Translations under genes and position numbers: made by a program | In this document: positions 36,524-45,331 of the stretch, one piece after another | Layout of the letters: the number at the start of each line of letters is the position of its first letter | Numbering within the stretch: position 1 is the stretch's first letter | From: Pseudaquabacterium terrae | GTDB lineage: Bacteria > Pseudomonadota > Gammaproteobacteria > Burkholderiales > Burkholderiaceae_C | Length of the DNA: 64,000 nucleotides | Assembly: GCF_013266755.1 (NCBI RefSeq) | Contig: NZ_JABRWJ010000013.1 | Coordinates: 111,561-175,560, forward strand | Direction of reading: 5' to 3' | Notes under the pieces: generated by a model | Database searches by the model: none | The model's input: only the letters and a program-made list of their open reading frames with translations | What the model was told of the DNA's origin: nothing

Positions 36524-37687
36524 ATGAAGAAGGAATTCCGGGTCTATTACGGCAGCAAGCTCGCGACGAAGGCGCAGCTCGATGCCATCGAGGAGATCGT
36601 CGTCGAGCAGGAGATCGGGCACTCGTGGGCCGCGCGCATCCGCATCCCGGTGTGCATCGGCGAGGATGGCTCGTGGCACGGCGAGAACGAGCCCGCGTAC
36701 GCCGACCACGCGCGCGTGCGCGTGGAGGCGCGCATCGGCGACGGGGATTTCATCGCGCTCATCGACGGCAGCATCCACTCGCAGGAACCCGACTACAACG
36801 CGACACCGGGCCGCAGCGCCGTGACGCTGGTCGTGCACGACGACACGAGATTGCTGCATCGGGAAGCCGCGTCCGAATCCTTCTCCGGGCAGACCGACAG
36901 CGAGATCGTCACGGCCATTTTCCAGGCCGCGGCGCTGGGCGAAGAGCCTGACGTCGAGGACACGCCGCGGGGCGCCGACGCGAATGCCGTCGTCAACCGT
37001 CGCGGCACCATGATGGAGATGCTGCGCCTGATCGCCGCGCGCTACGGAGATTTCCACGCCTACGTGCTTCCGGGTTCCTCGGTGGGCACCAGCAAGGGCT
37101 GCTTCAAGAAACTGCGCACCGGCACCGGCACTGCGTTGCCGCAGGCCATCCTGAGCGGCCCGCAACGCAACCTCTCGGAGTTCCGCATCCAGCGGAATGC
37201 AGGACGCGCCGCGCGCTTCGAAGGCGCGCATCTGAGCCTCGGCGATCTCAGCGTGACCACCGCGAGCGCGAGCCCCGGCGATGCGCTGGCCGCCGGCGCC
37301 ACCGGCGCGACGGAATCGGACGACGAGGATCTGCTCGTGCGGCGGCTGCCGCCCGGCACGGGCGACCAGACCGACCTCGACGAAGCCGCGCGCGGCATGG
37401 CGGCGGAATCGGGCTACACGCTGCGCGCCGACGGCAGCGTCATCCCGTCCATCTACCCCGCCATCCTGAGCCCCTACCGCGTGCTCCCGGTGCGGCTCTC
37501 CAACAGCCGGTACAGCACGGACTACGTCGTCTACAAGGTGACGCACACGCTCGGCATCTCGGAGTACACGCAGCGCTTTTCGGTGATCGGCAACCAGGCG
37601 TCGCCGGAAGCAGGCGCGGGCGCGTCGTTGCCCGCCGCCGCGGCCGCGCCCGGTCTCAACTTCAACGTCCAGGTGGGCATCTTCTGA
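36524..37687 (+). CDS. Spike hub protein, gp27-like (phage late control D family)
   Basis: A 387-residue protein corresponding to the gp27-like base of VgrG or Afp8 (late control gene D family). It starts 'KKEFRVYYGSKLATKAQLDAIEEIVVEQEIGHSWAARIRIPV' and contains the typical 'SEIVTAIFQAAALGEE' and 'NRRGTMMEMLRLIAARYGDFHAYV' segments. The trimeric product forms the hub that holds the needle. The gp5-like part is a separate overlapping gene (TGATG junction at 37685-37689), unlike the fused VgrG or Afp8. Confidence 0.88.
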   Translation: MKKEFRVYYGSKLATKAQLDAIEEIVVEQEIGHSWAARIRIPVCIGEDGSWHGENEPAYADHARVRVEARIGDGDFIALIDGSIHSQEPDYNATPGRSAVTLVVHDDTRLLHREAASESFSGQTDSEIVTAIFQAAALGEEPDVEDTPRGADANAVVNRRGTMMEMLRLIAARYGDFHAYVLPGSSVGTSKGCFKKLRTGTGTALPQAILSGPQRNLSEFRIQRNAGRAARFEGAHLSLGDLSVTTASASPGDALAAGATGATESDDEDLLVRRLPPGTGDQTDLDEAARGMAAESGYTLRADGSVIPSIYPAILSPYRVLPVRLSNSRYSTDYVVYKVTHTLGISEYTQRFSVIGNQASPEAGAGASLPAAAAAPGLNFNVQVGIF

Positions 37688-38331
37688 TGATTACCGACGA
37701 ATTGGAAACACAGCTGATTTCGCTCATCGAGTGGCGGCAGCGGCACCACTTCGGCAAGTACCGCGGCAAGGTCCACAAGGTCAGGACGGACGCCGAGCTC
37801 GGACTCGTCGACGTCAAGGTGCCGGAGCTCTTCGGCGACGACTTCGTGGTGGAGAAGGCACGCCCGTGCTCGCCGTTCGCCGGTGCCGGCCATGGCTTCG
37901 TCGCCATTCCCGAGGAAGGCGACGGTGTCTGGGTGGAATTCGAAGGCGGGAATCCTTCGAGCCCGATCTGGAGCGGGTTCTGGTGGGCGGACAACCAGAT
38001 GCCCGAGCCCAAAGGCGCGCTCGTGCGCAGCTTCATCACGACCGGGGGTCACAAGCTGGTCATGGACGACGACGCCAACGAGGTGCAGCTGCTGCATGCG
38101 GGCGGCGCCGAGCTCACCATGACCGACGACGACATCACCATCAAGATCGGCGACTCGAGCATCAAGCTCACCAAGACGGACATCACGCTGCTGGCCGGCG
38201 CCGTGTCGCCGCAGCCGAAGATCAAGATCGAGGCGAGCCAGATCGCGCTGGAAACGAGCACCTCGGGTTCGGTGAAGCTCACGTCCGGCGGCGTGGACAT
38301 CGGCAATGGCGCCATGAAGGTAGGGGCCTGA
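37687..38331 (+). CDS. Spike protein, gp5-like OB-fold + beta-helix needle
   Basis: A 214-residue baseplate assembly protein V/gp5-type spike. Residues about 15-105 form the OB fold (GKYRGKVHKVRTDAELGLVDVKVPELFG; AIPEEGDGVWVEFEGGNPSSPIWSGFWW). Residues about 115-210 are short repeated strands (VMDDDANEVQLLH; LTMTDDDITIKIGDSSIKLTKTDITLLAG) that would intertwine into a triangular beta-helix. It overlaps the hub gene by one base and the PAAR-like gene follows immediately, giving the hub-needle-tip order. Confidence 0.9.
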   Translation: MITDELETQLISLIEWRQRHHFGKYRGKVHKVRTDAELGLVDVKVPELFGDDFVVEKARPCSPFAGAGHGFVAIPEEGDGVWVEFEGGNPSSPIWSGFWWADNQMPEPKGALVRSFITTGGHKLVMDDDANEVQLLHAGGAELTMTDDDITIKIGDSSIKLTKTDITLLAGAVSPQPKIKIEASQIALETSTSGSVKLTSGGVDIGNGAMKVGA

Positions 38332-38333
38332 CC

Positions 38334-38669
38334 GTGCCCGGATACATCCTCACTACTTCGAGCCAGGTCATGTGCACGCACGGCGGCAAGGCCGTGCTCT
38401 CCACCTCGAACACGAAAGTGAAGATCGAGCGCATGCCGGCGCTGCTGGAATCGGACGTGCACGCCGTGGCGGGCTGCTCGTTCACGTTGCCCGGTCCGAA
38501 GCCGTCGCCGTGCGTGCGCATCGAGTGGTCCGCCGGCGCCGCGCTCTGCAAGAACGACGGCACGAAGGTGCTGGTGCAGTCGAGCGTCGGCCGGTGCATC
38601 AGCGCCGAAGGCGCGACGCAGGGCCTCGCGATGATCACGCAGACGCAGACCAAGGTGCGGGGGACGTAG
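38334..38669 (+). CDS. PAAR-like DUF4280 spike tip protein
   Basis: A 111-residue DUF4280/PAAR-like protein. GTG at 38334 is the start, since the conserved sequence begins right after it (PGYILTTSSQVMCTHGGKAVL). Conserved Cys/His positions (C14, H16 and the later cysteines in VAGCSF, SPCVRI and ALCKNDG) suit metal coordination at the tip of the beta-helix needle. The following 'CISAEGATQG' is also typical. It starts 2 bases after the gp5-like stop. Such proteins sharpen the spike and can carry effectors; this one has no extra domain. Confidence 0.88.
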   Translation: MPGYILTTSSQVMCTHGGKAVLSTSNTKVKIERMPALLESDVHAVAGCSFTLPGPKPSPCVRIEWSAGAALCKNDGTKVLVQSSVGRCISAEGATQGLAMITQTQTKVRGT

Positions 38670-38673
38670 CGGC

Positions 38674-39054
38674 GTGAAACTCCAGAACGGCAAACATCTC
38701 TCGTTCCCATTCCGCGTGGGCAATGACGGACGCATGGCCACCGTGCGTACGCTCGACGAGCACGTGCGCGACGAGCTCGTGCAACTCATCCTCACGAACA
38801 ATGCAGAGCGGCCGTTCCTCGTGGATTTCGGCGGCGGCGTGCGTCGCCTGGTCTTCGAGGGCGCGGACGACGTCACTGGCGCCGTCGCCAAGGCGACCAT
38901 CACGCAGGCCATCAACGACTGGTTGGGCCATCGCGTGGTGCTCGAGACCATCCAGGTGAAGACGGAGGGCTCGACCATCTCCATCGACATCAGCTACCGG
39001 CTGGCGGGTTCAGCGGACTCGCGCGCACTGCGCTTCCAGCACGCGGGAACCTGA
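38674..39054 (+). CDS. GPW/gp25-like baseplate wedge protein
   Basis: A 126-residue gp25-family protein starting with GTG at 38674. Typical features: 'LSFPFRVGNDGRMATV', the EPR-equivalent region 'NAERPFLVDFGGGVRRLVFE' and 'ITQAINDWLGHRVVLETIQV'. Gp25 nucleates sheath assembly in contractile tails and T6SS (TssE). It is 4 bases downstream of the tip gene. Confidence 0.9.
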   Translation: MKLQNGKHLSFPFRVGNDGRMATVRTLDEHVRDELVQLILTNNAERPFLVDFGGGVRRLVFEGADDVTGAVAKATITQAINDWLGHRVVLETIQVKTEGSTISIDISYRLAGSADSRALRFQHAGT

Positions 39055-39061
39055 CGGGCGC

Positions 39062-41725
39062 ATGTACACCGAAGCCGACAAGCCTTTGCGGGAGCTGGCA
39101 CTCACAGAGCCGCTGGCCGCGCGCGCGCGTCTGATGGCGGACTCTCCCGCCGTGACCGCGCCCAACGGCATCAAGCTCGTACGCGTGGTGGCGGTGGACG
39201 CGGTGGCCGACGAGGCCCGCATCGAGATCCACTTCTTCAATCTCAACTACCTCGCCGACCTCGTCGCGGGCTACACCGCGGACAAGACGCTCGCGAAACG
39301 CCTGTTTCCCATCTCGGGTGGCACGCGCCTGCGCGCCGGCGGCGCGCTCGGGCAAGTGCAGGTAGATAGTTCCGCGGCGCCCGCGACGCCCGCCATTTCG
39401 CTGCCGGTCGCCACTAGCCCGGTGCTCGTCGTGCGTGTGAGCCCGATCGGCGACTACTCCACCTACACGCTGGGCGTTTCCGCGTCGACGGGGGTGTTCG
39501 ATCCGCTGTTCTCGGAAATCGGCTTCAAGTTCCGCCCGGGCTGCTTCAACAGCAACTGCGCGCCAGAGTGGGAGTCCGCGCCGCGCCCGCAGCCCGAGCT
39601 CACCATCGACTACCTCGCGAAGGACTACGCGTCGTTCCGGCAGACGATGATCGCCGCGATGATGGCACGCGTCCCCGGATGGGAAGCGACCAGCGAAGCC
39701 GACCTCGACATGGTGCTCGCCGACCTCTTCAGCGCCGCCGCCGACGAGCTCAGCGACTTTCAGGACCGCGTGATGAACGAGGCGTACCTCGCCTCCGCGC
39801 GCAAGCGAGTTTCCCTCGCGCGGCATGCGCGGTTGATGGATTACCACATCCACCAGGGCAGCCAGGCGTCGTCCTGGCTCGCGCTCGAGATCGGGCACGA
39901 CGTTGGGCCGAAGCAATTCCAGTTGCGTGAGGGGCTGAAGGCGTGGGCGGGGGAGAGCTCCGCGGATGCGCCGCCAAAGGAAACGGCCAACTCGGTGGTG
40001 TTCGTGTCGCGCCATCCGACGCAGACGGTGCACCAGTATCTGAACCACATCGGGCTCTACACCTGGAGCAATACCATCACGACGCTGCGCGCGGGCAGCA
40101 CGCGCGCCGACCTCAAGCTCTACCAGAGGTTCTATCCGGGCGACGGCACGGTGCCCGTCCCTGACAGCACCGACGCGGCGGCGAAGGAAATCCAGAACCT
40201 GATCCGCAACGGCAACATCCGCCGTCTGCTCATCCAGGAGCATCTGAACCCGGAAACCGGGTTGCTGCCCGGACGTGATCCATCGAAGCGGCAACTGCTG
40301 ACCTTGTTGGGCGGCAGTGACCCCGCCACGGCTGCGACGGCACTCCAGGATCCGGTGACCGGCGAATGGTTCGTGCGCGTGCGCTGGGAGAAGGTGGACG
40401 CGCTGCAACGCGACTACTGCTTCCGCGTCGATTGCCCGTCCACCAACAGCGGCACGGCGCTGGGCGCCGTCGACAACATCTCGCTGTTCCACGGCAACCT
40501 GGTGCAGGTGCTTCACGGACGGATGCGCAGGACGATCTTCAAGGATCCCGAATCGCCGCTCACCAACGCAGCCGGTATGCCGCTGCAGCTCCACTACGAG
40601 CGGACGCGGTGGGGCGCGGTGTGCCGGATACCCGAAGCCAACCTTGCCTATCGCAACACGCTTGCGGGCGGCGACGTGCCTCCCGTCTCCACGCTGAACC
40701 TCACTGTGCAGGCGTCGGCGTCGGGTCCGAGCGACGCGTGGGACGAAGTCGCGAGCCTCATTCACAGCGACGACTCGGCGGAGCAGGGTGACCACTTCAT
40801 CGTCGAGACCGACGAGAACCGGCGCAGCATCATCCGCTTCGGCAATGGCCGGAATGGCATGGACTTGCCCGACGGCGCGGTGGTGACGGCCAACTACCAG
40901 TTCGGCGAGCCGCTCGAGGGCAACGTCGGCGCGGACACCATCGTCTGCTTCGACGCCTCGACGGTGGTGGTGGAGTCCGTCGGACACGTGCTCACCATCC
41001 GCCGCTGCTGGAATCCCTTCGATGTCACGAACGGCAAGGACCGCGAGCCTCTCGCGGAGATCATCCGCCGCGTGCCGGAGGCGTACCGCCTGCGCCAGCT
41101 GCGCGCGGTGACGCTCCCCGACTACGTGGCGCGCGCGGAAGAGGTCGACGGTGTCGCGCGCGCCTCCGCCCGGTACGCGTGGACCGGAAGCTGGCGGACG
41201 GTGCGCATCACCATCGACCCGGCCGGCACCACGGAGCTCTCCGACAAACTACTCGCGGAAGTCGAGGCCTATCTGAATGCCGTGCGGCTGATCGGCGAGG
41301 ACATCGAAGTGCGACCGCCGCTGTTCGTGCCGCTCGAGATCAAGGTGCGCGTGTGCATCGAGCCCGACGTGTGGCCCGAGGACGTGCGCTTCGTGCTGGA
41401 GCAGGAATTTTCCGATGGCTGGACCTCGGACGGACGCATGGGCTTCTTCCACCCCGACCTTTGGACCTTCGGCCAGCCGCTGCATGCCAGCCAGATCATC
41501 GGCCGCGTGCTCAAGGTGGATGGCGTGGAGCACGTGATTGCGCAGCGGCGCGCGGCGGGCTCCGAGCCGCCGATCAGCGTATCGATCAAACGCGCGAACT
41601 CGTCGTCCACGCCGGTCGAGTCGTTCACGCAGATCGACAGCAACGAAATCATCCTCGTGCTGAACGATCCCGATCACATGGAGCGTGGAACCATCACGTT
41701 CGAGCTCATGGGCGGCAGGCAATGA
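39062..41725 (+). CDS. Baseplate wedge protein J-like 1 (Afp11-type)
   Basis: An 887-residue putative baseplate assembly protein. The N-terminal region carries 'LVRVVAVDAVADEARIEIHFFN' and 'LTIDYLAKDYASFRQTMIAAM', a segment typical of eCIS Afp11. The helical 'DELSDFQDRVMNEAYLASARKRVSLARHARLMDY' region follows, and the baseplate J core lies at about 600-830 (LPDYVARAEEVDGVARASARYAW; AEVEAYLNAVRLIGEDIEV; HASQIIGRVLKVDGVEHV). J-like proteins bind gp25 and form the wedge core in T4 gp6 fashion. Its stop overlaps the next start (ATGA). Confidence 0.9.
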   Translation: MYTEADKPLRELALTEPLAARARLMADSPAVTAPNGIKLVRVVAVDAVADEARIEIHFFNLNYLADLVAGYTADKTLAKRLFPISGGTRLRAGGALGQVQVDSSAAPATPAISLPVATSPVLVVRVSPIGDYSTYTLGVSASTGVFDPLFSEIGFKFRPGCFNSNCAPEWESAPRPQPELTIDYLAKDYASFRQTMIAAMMARVPGWEATSEADLDMVLADLFSAAADELSDFQDRVMNEAYLASARKRVSLARHARLMDYHIHQGSQASSWLALEIGHDVGPKQFQLREGLKAWAGESSADAPPKETANSVVFVSRHPTQTVHQYLNHIGLYTWSNTITTLRAGSTRADLKLYQRFYPGDGTVPVPDSTDAAAKEIQNLIRNGNIRRLLIQEHLNPETGLLPGRDPSKRQLLTLLGGSDPATAATALQDPVTGEWFVRVRWEKVDALQRDYCFRVDCPSTNSGTALGAVDNISLFHGNLVQVLHGRMRRTIFKDPESPLTNAAGMPLQLHYERTRWGAVCRIPEANLAYRNTLAGGDVPPVSTLNLTVQASASGPSDAWDEVASLIHSDDSAEQGDHFIVETDENRRSIIRFGNGRNGMDLPDGAVVTANYQFGEPLEGNVGADTIVCFDASTVVVESVGHVLTIRRCWNPFDVTNGKDREPLAEIIRRVPEAYRLRQLRAVTLPDYVARAEEVDGVARASARYAWTGSWRTVRITIDPAGTTELSDKLLAEVEAYLNAVRLIGEDIEVRPPLFVPLEIKVRVCIEPDVWPEDVRFVLEQEFSDGWTSDGRMGFFHPDLWTFGQPLHASQIIGRVLKVDGVEHVIAQRRAAGSEPPISVSIKRANSSSTPVESFTQIDSNEIILVLNDPDHMERGTITFELMGGRQ

Positions 41726-44700
41726 GCGACGCCTGCGACAACGACTGCGTCGCACCGCTGCGCTTCCCGCGCCGGCCGGGCGAGCGCCTGGCCACGGTGC
41801 ACGGCGAGAACTGCTCGTGCTGCGCGCCGTCGGCGCGCGTCAGCGCCGACAACCGGCCGGCGCTGCCGCACTTCAACTATCGCAGCGGCACGTACGGGAC
41901 CATCCGCGAGTGGCTGTTGCACCAGGTGAACCAGTCTCCCGGGCTCCGGCACTGGACGCATCGCGCACCCGACGACCCCGCCATCGCGCTGCTCGAGGGC
42001 GCGTCGATGCTCGGCGACATCCTCACGTTCTACCAGGAGACCTACGCCAACGAAGCCTTCCTGCGGACCGCGCAGTGGCGCGACAGCATCTCGGATCTGG
42101 TGCGGTTGTCAGGCTACCGGCTGTCGCCCGCGGTCGGCGGCAATGCGACCTTCGCGTTCGAGATCAAGAAAGACGAGCCCGTGGTGGTCCCCGCGGGATT
42201 TGCGCTCAAGGCGACGCTGGCGGAGATTCCCGCGCCGGCGACGTTCGAGACGAGGGAAGAGAGCACCGCCTATCCGTGGCTGAACCGATTCAACCTGTTC
42301 AAGCCGCTGGAAGACGGTGACATCCTCGCGACCACTACCGAGTTCTACATCACCTATCCCGAGCAGCTGCTGCAACCGATCGATCTGAAGATCGGCGATC
42401 GTCTGCTGGTCGGTGACCCGGACCTCGCGGCGGTCTTCGGCGCCGCCGCCCTGCCGAATGCCGAAGTCGTCATCGTCGACTCCATCAGCGAGTTGCATGG
42501 GCGCAAGACCTACAAGATCAAGGGCAACCTGAAGCGGTCCACTTCAATCGACACGCTGGTCGCGTTCCGTCTGGGCCGCTCGTTCCATCACCAGGGGCAC
42601 AACGGCCCCGCGAACATCGTCGATCCGTCTAAGCCTATCAGTTCGACCACCAGGACCACCGCGCAAACCAATTCGAGCCCTGCCAAGACAGAGACCTCGA
42701 CGACCATTCCGCGGTTGCTGGTTCCGCTCGCCCGGCCGATCAGGACCGACACGGGTGTCTTTTCCAATCCCGCGATCAGCCTTTCCATCCGCGACGTGGA
42801 GTTTCCCCTGGATCTCGAGGTACAGGACATTCCGGGCAACGTTGCGATGATCATCCAAACACGGATCGCCTCTCCGGGCGTCACCGACATCGCAAACTAC
42901 TCCGACTTCCAGACGCTGATCCGAACGGTGAGGCGCGTCGACCCGATCGCGATCACCTGGGGCGCGATCAGCGGCGTCGTCAGCAAGGTGACGGTGTCGG
43001 GTCCAATTTCCGATTCGATCGGTGATGGGGACCCGATTCTCGCGCAGCAGGCGCTGGACAATGCTGAACTGGCCAATGAGGAAGCTACGCAGGCACTCGC
43101 GGACGCGGCGGCGGCCAGGACTTCCGCGCAACAGGCGCGGGCGGATGCGGATAACGCCATTGCCGCTGCCGCTGCCGCCGATGCGGACATGGCGGCGAAG
43201 ACCTCGGAATTCGCGACCGCCGATGCGAAGGCTACAAACCTGGCCGTCGCCGCTGCCATCGCCGCGTCGGCGCTCAAGGACGGGCCCACCGATGCGGCCG
43301 CTCAGGCAGCCGTCGTCAAGGCGCAGGATGCATTGACTGCCGCCAACCAAGCGCAGAGCTCCACGAATACTGCGGCAACTGTTGCCGACGTCAAGGCCGA
43401 CGAGGCGGAGACCATCCGGGACTTCACGGTCGCCGCGGATTTCTTGGCGCTTGGCCCTCTGGCACTCACGTCTCCGCCTCTGGCTGCTGCAACACTTGCG
43501 CTTGCGAATGGCTATGCGTTCAGAGCCGCTGCTGCGGAGCGAACTGTTTCCAACGAGGTCAACGCGGCCAAGGCCAAGGTCGACGACGCGCAGACCAAAG
43601 CTGTGGCCTCCAAAGTGGCTGTCGATGCGGTCGCCGCCGCCGCCGCGGAAGACGCCGATGCCCGCCGCCGCTCGGAGCTGGCTGATCAGGCCGCGAGTGA
43701 CGCAAAGGATGCGGCGGATCTAGCCGCGGGCGCATTGGCTCTAGCCAGAGGTGCTGCGGCGTTGGCTCACTACAACGAGGCAATTGCGAAGCTGACGGCC
43801 GACGGTCGCGAAAAGGAAGCCGACGACTTCGAAGCGCTGGCCGCGATCGCGGTGGAAACCGCCGCGATCAAGGAAGCCGCGAAGCTCACGCGCATGTACA
43901 TCGGCGATGCACTGTTCCACGAAGTCACCACGCCGTTGTTCACGCTCAAGCGCGCGAAAAAGGAGATCGCCGCGACGACGGGCAACAAGCTGAACTTCTA
44001 CGGCACGGTGGACGAGGTCGAAGCCCTCGAGAGCCGCCGCATCATGCTGCAGAAGGATGGCGAGCCGAGCGAACTGGTCAGGGTGTCGAGCGTCGACACG
44101 ACATCCGCGACCGGCACCGAGGCGCTACGGCAGCTGCACGAAATCACGCTGCCCGCGAACGTCAGCTACGCCGACTTCTCGAACACGAAGCCGAGGGTCA
44201 CCGTGTTCGGCAACGTCGTCGACGCGAACGAGGGCAGGACGCTGCCCGAGGTCGTGCTCGGCAGCGGCGATGCCAGCGCGGTGTTCCAGAACTTCAGACT
44301 ACCGAAGGCGCCGCTCACGCATCACCTCGTCGCGGGCAATACGCCGGCCGAAACGCCGGAGATCGCGGTCTACGTCGGTGGCCGCGAATGGCAGCGGGTA
44401 GATAGCCTGTTCGGGCGCGGCGCCGACGAGCGCGTCTACATCGTGCGCGAGGACGCTGCCGGCAACAGCTGGGTGCAGTTCGGCGACGGCAAGACCGGCG
44501 CGCGCCTCACCAACGGCGTGAACAACGTCACCGCGGTCCAGCGCATGGGCGCGGGTGCATTCGGGCCGCTCAAGGAAGACACCAAGGTCCAGGCGGTCGC
44601 GAAGCTCAAGAATTTCGATCAGGCACAAATGCTCGACGTGGTCACGGGCGGCGCGCCACCGGAGAGCGGCGACAACGCGCGCGAGGCCGCGCCCGGCAAG

Positions 44701-45330
44701 GTGCAGAGCCTGGGCCGCATGGTCAGCCTGCAGGATTTCGAACGCGAAGCGGCCGCCATTCCGGGCGTCGCCCGAGCGAGCGCCGCCTGGCAGCTCGAGG
44801 ACAACGTTCCGGCTGTCGTCGTGAGCGTTCTGATGGACACCGGGCGCGCAGCGGAGCGGCTCGCCGTTCGCGACATCATCATCGGCTACAACACGCAGCG
44901 TGGCGCGGGACGAACGGCCATCGAGGTGCTTGAAGGCAGGCGCATGCACGTCACCGTGTCGGTGCAGTACGCGCTGCAACCCGGCTATCGCTCCGATCTC
45001 GTCGAGCCGCAGATCCGCCGCGCGCTCGGCGTGAACACCGGGCTGGCGGTGTGGCAGGAAGATCAGACCGGTCTCTTCAGCCTGAGGCGGCGCCGGTTCG
45101 GTGGGAGCGAATACGCGTCGTCCATCGAAGGCATCACGCAGAACGTGGAGGGCGTGCTGTGGGCGAAGGCCGTGACCTTCGCTGCACTCGCGGACACGGA
45201 CGCGCCCGCGGACCTCCCGCTGCCGACGGGGTCGGTGCTCGAGCCGGTGGTGACGTGCGACGCGCAGCACGTGCTGAGCCTCTTCGATGCGCATCTGTCC
45301 CTGACCGCCGTCATGGCGCTGGGGAGCTGA
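41722..45330 (+). CDS. Baseplate wedge protein J-like 2 with large coiled-coil insertion
   Basis: A 1202-residue protein. The ends are wedge-like: residues 45-230 contain 'LPHFNYRSGTYGTIREWLLHQ' and 'DDPAIALLEGASMLGDILTFYQETYANEAFL', and the C-terminal third has a J-like core (GKVQSLGRMVSLQDFEREAAAIPGVARASA; RHVTVSVQYAL-type strand; RRALGVNTGL). Between about residues 435 and 725 lies an Ala-rich, heptad-like segment (ALDNAELANEEATQALADAAAA…), with nearly 290 residues of predicted coiled coil broken by short loops, after which the wedge sequence resumes. C-rich N-terminus: CDNDC and CSCC, possibly metal-binding. It overlaps the previous gene; the next starts 1 base after the stop. Confidence 0.85.
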   Translation: MSDACDNDCVAPLRFPRRPGERLATVHGENCSCCAPSARVSADNRPALPHFNYRSGTYGTIREWLLHQVNQSPGLRHWTHRAPDDPAIALLEGASMLGDILTFYQETYANEAFLRTAQWRDSISDLVRLSGYRLSPAVGGNATFAFEIKKDEPVVVPAGFALKATLAEIPAPATFETREESTAYPWLNRFNLFKPLEDGDILATTTEFYITYPEQLLQPIDLKIGDRLLVGDPDLAAVFGAAALPNAEVVIVDSISELHGRKTYKIKGNLKRSTSIDTLVAFRLGRSFHHQGHNGPANIVDPSKPISSTTRTTAQTNSSPAKTETSTTIPRLLVPLARPIRTDTGVFSNPAISLSIRDVEFPLDLEVQDIPGNVAMIIQTRIASPGVTDIANYSDFQTLIRTVRRVDPIAITWGAISGVVSKVTVSGPISDSIGDGDPILAQQALDNAELANEEATQALADAAAARTSAQQARADADNAIAAAAAADADMAAKTSEFATADAKATNLAVAAAIAASALKDGPTDAAAQAAVVKAQDALTAANQAQSSTNTAATVADVKADEAETIRDFTVAADFLALGPLALTSPPLAAATLALANGYAFRAAAAERTVSNEVNAAKAKVDDAQTKAVASKVAVDAVAAAAAEDADARRRSELADQAASDAKDAADLAAGALALARGAAALAHYNEAIAKLTADGREKEADDFEALAAIAVETAAIKEAAKLTRMYIGDALFHEVTTPLFTLKRAKKEIAATTGNKLNFYGTVDEVEALESRRIMLQKDGEPSELVRVSSVDTTSATGTEALRQLHEITLPANVSYADFSNTKPRVTVFGNVVDANEGRTLPEVVLGSGDASAVFQNFRLPKAPLTHHLVAGNTPAETPEIAVYVGGREWQRVDSLFGRGADERVYIVREDAAGNSWVQFGDGKTGARLTNGVNNVTAVQRMGAGAFGPLKEDTKVQAVAKLKNFDQAQMLDVVTGGAPPESGDNAREAAPGKVQSLGRMVSLQDFEREAAAIPGVARASAAWQLEDNVPAVVVSVLMDTGRAAERLAVRDIIIGYNTQRGAGRTAIEVLEGRRMHVTVSVQYALQPGYRSDLVEPQIRRALGVNTGLAVWQEDQTGLFSLRRRRFGGSEYASSIEGITQNVEGVLWAKAVTFAALADTDAPADLPLPTGSVLEPVVTCDAQHVLSLFDAHLSLTAVMALGS

Positions 45331-45331
45331 C

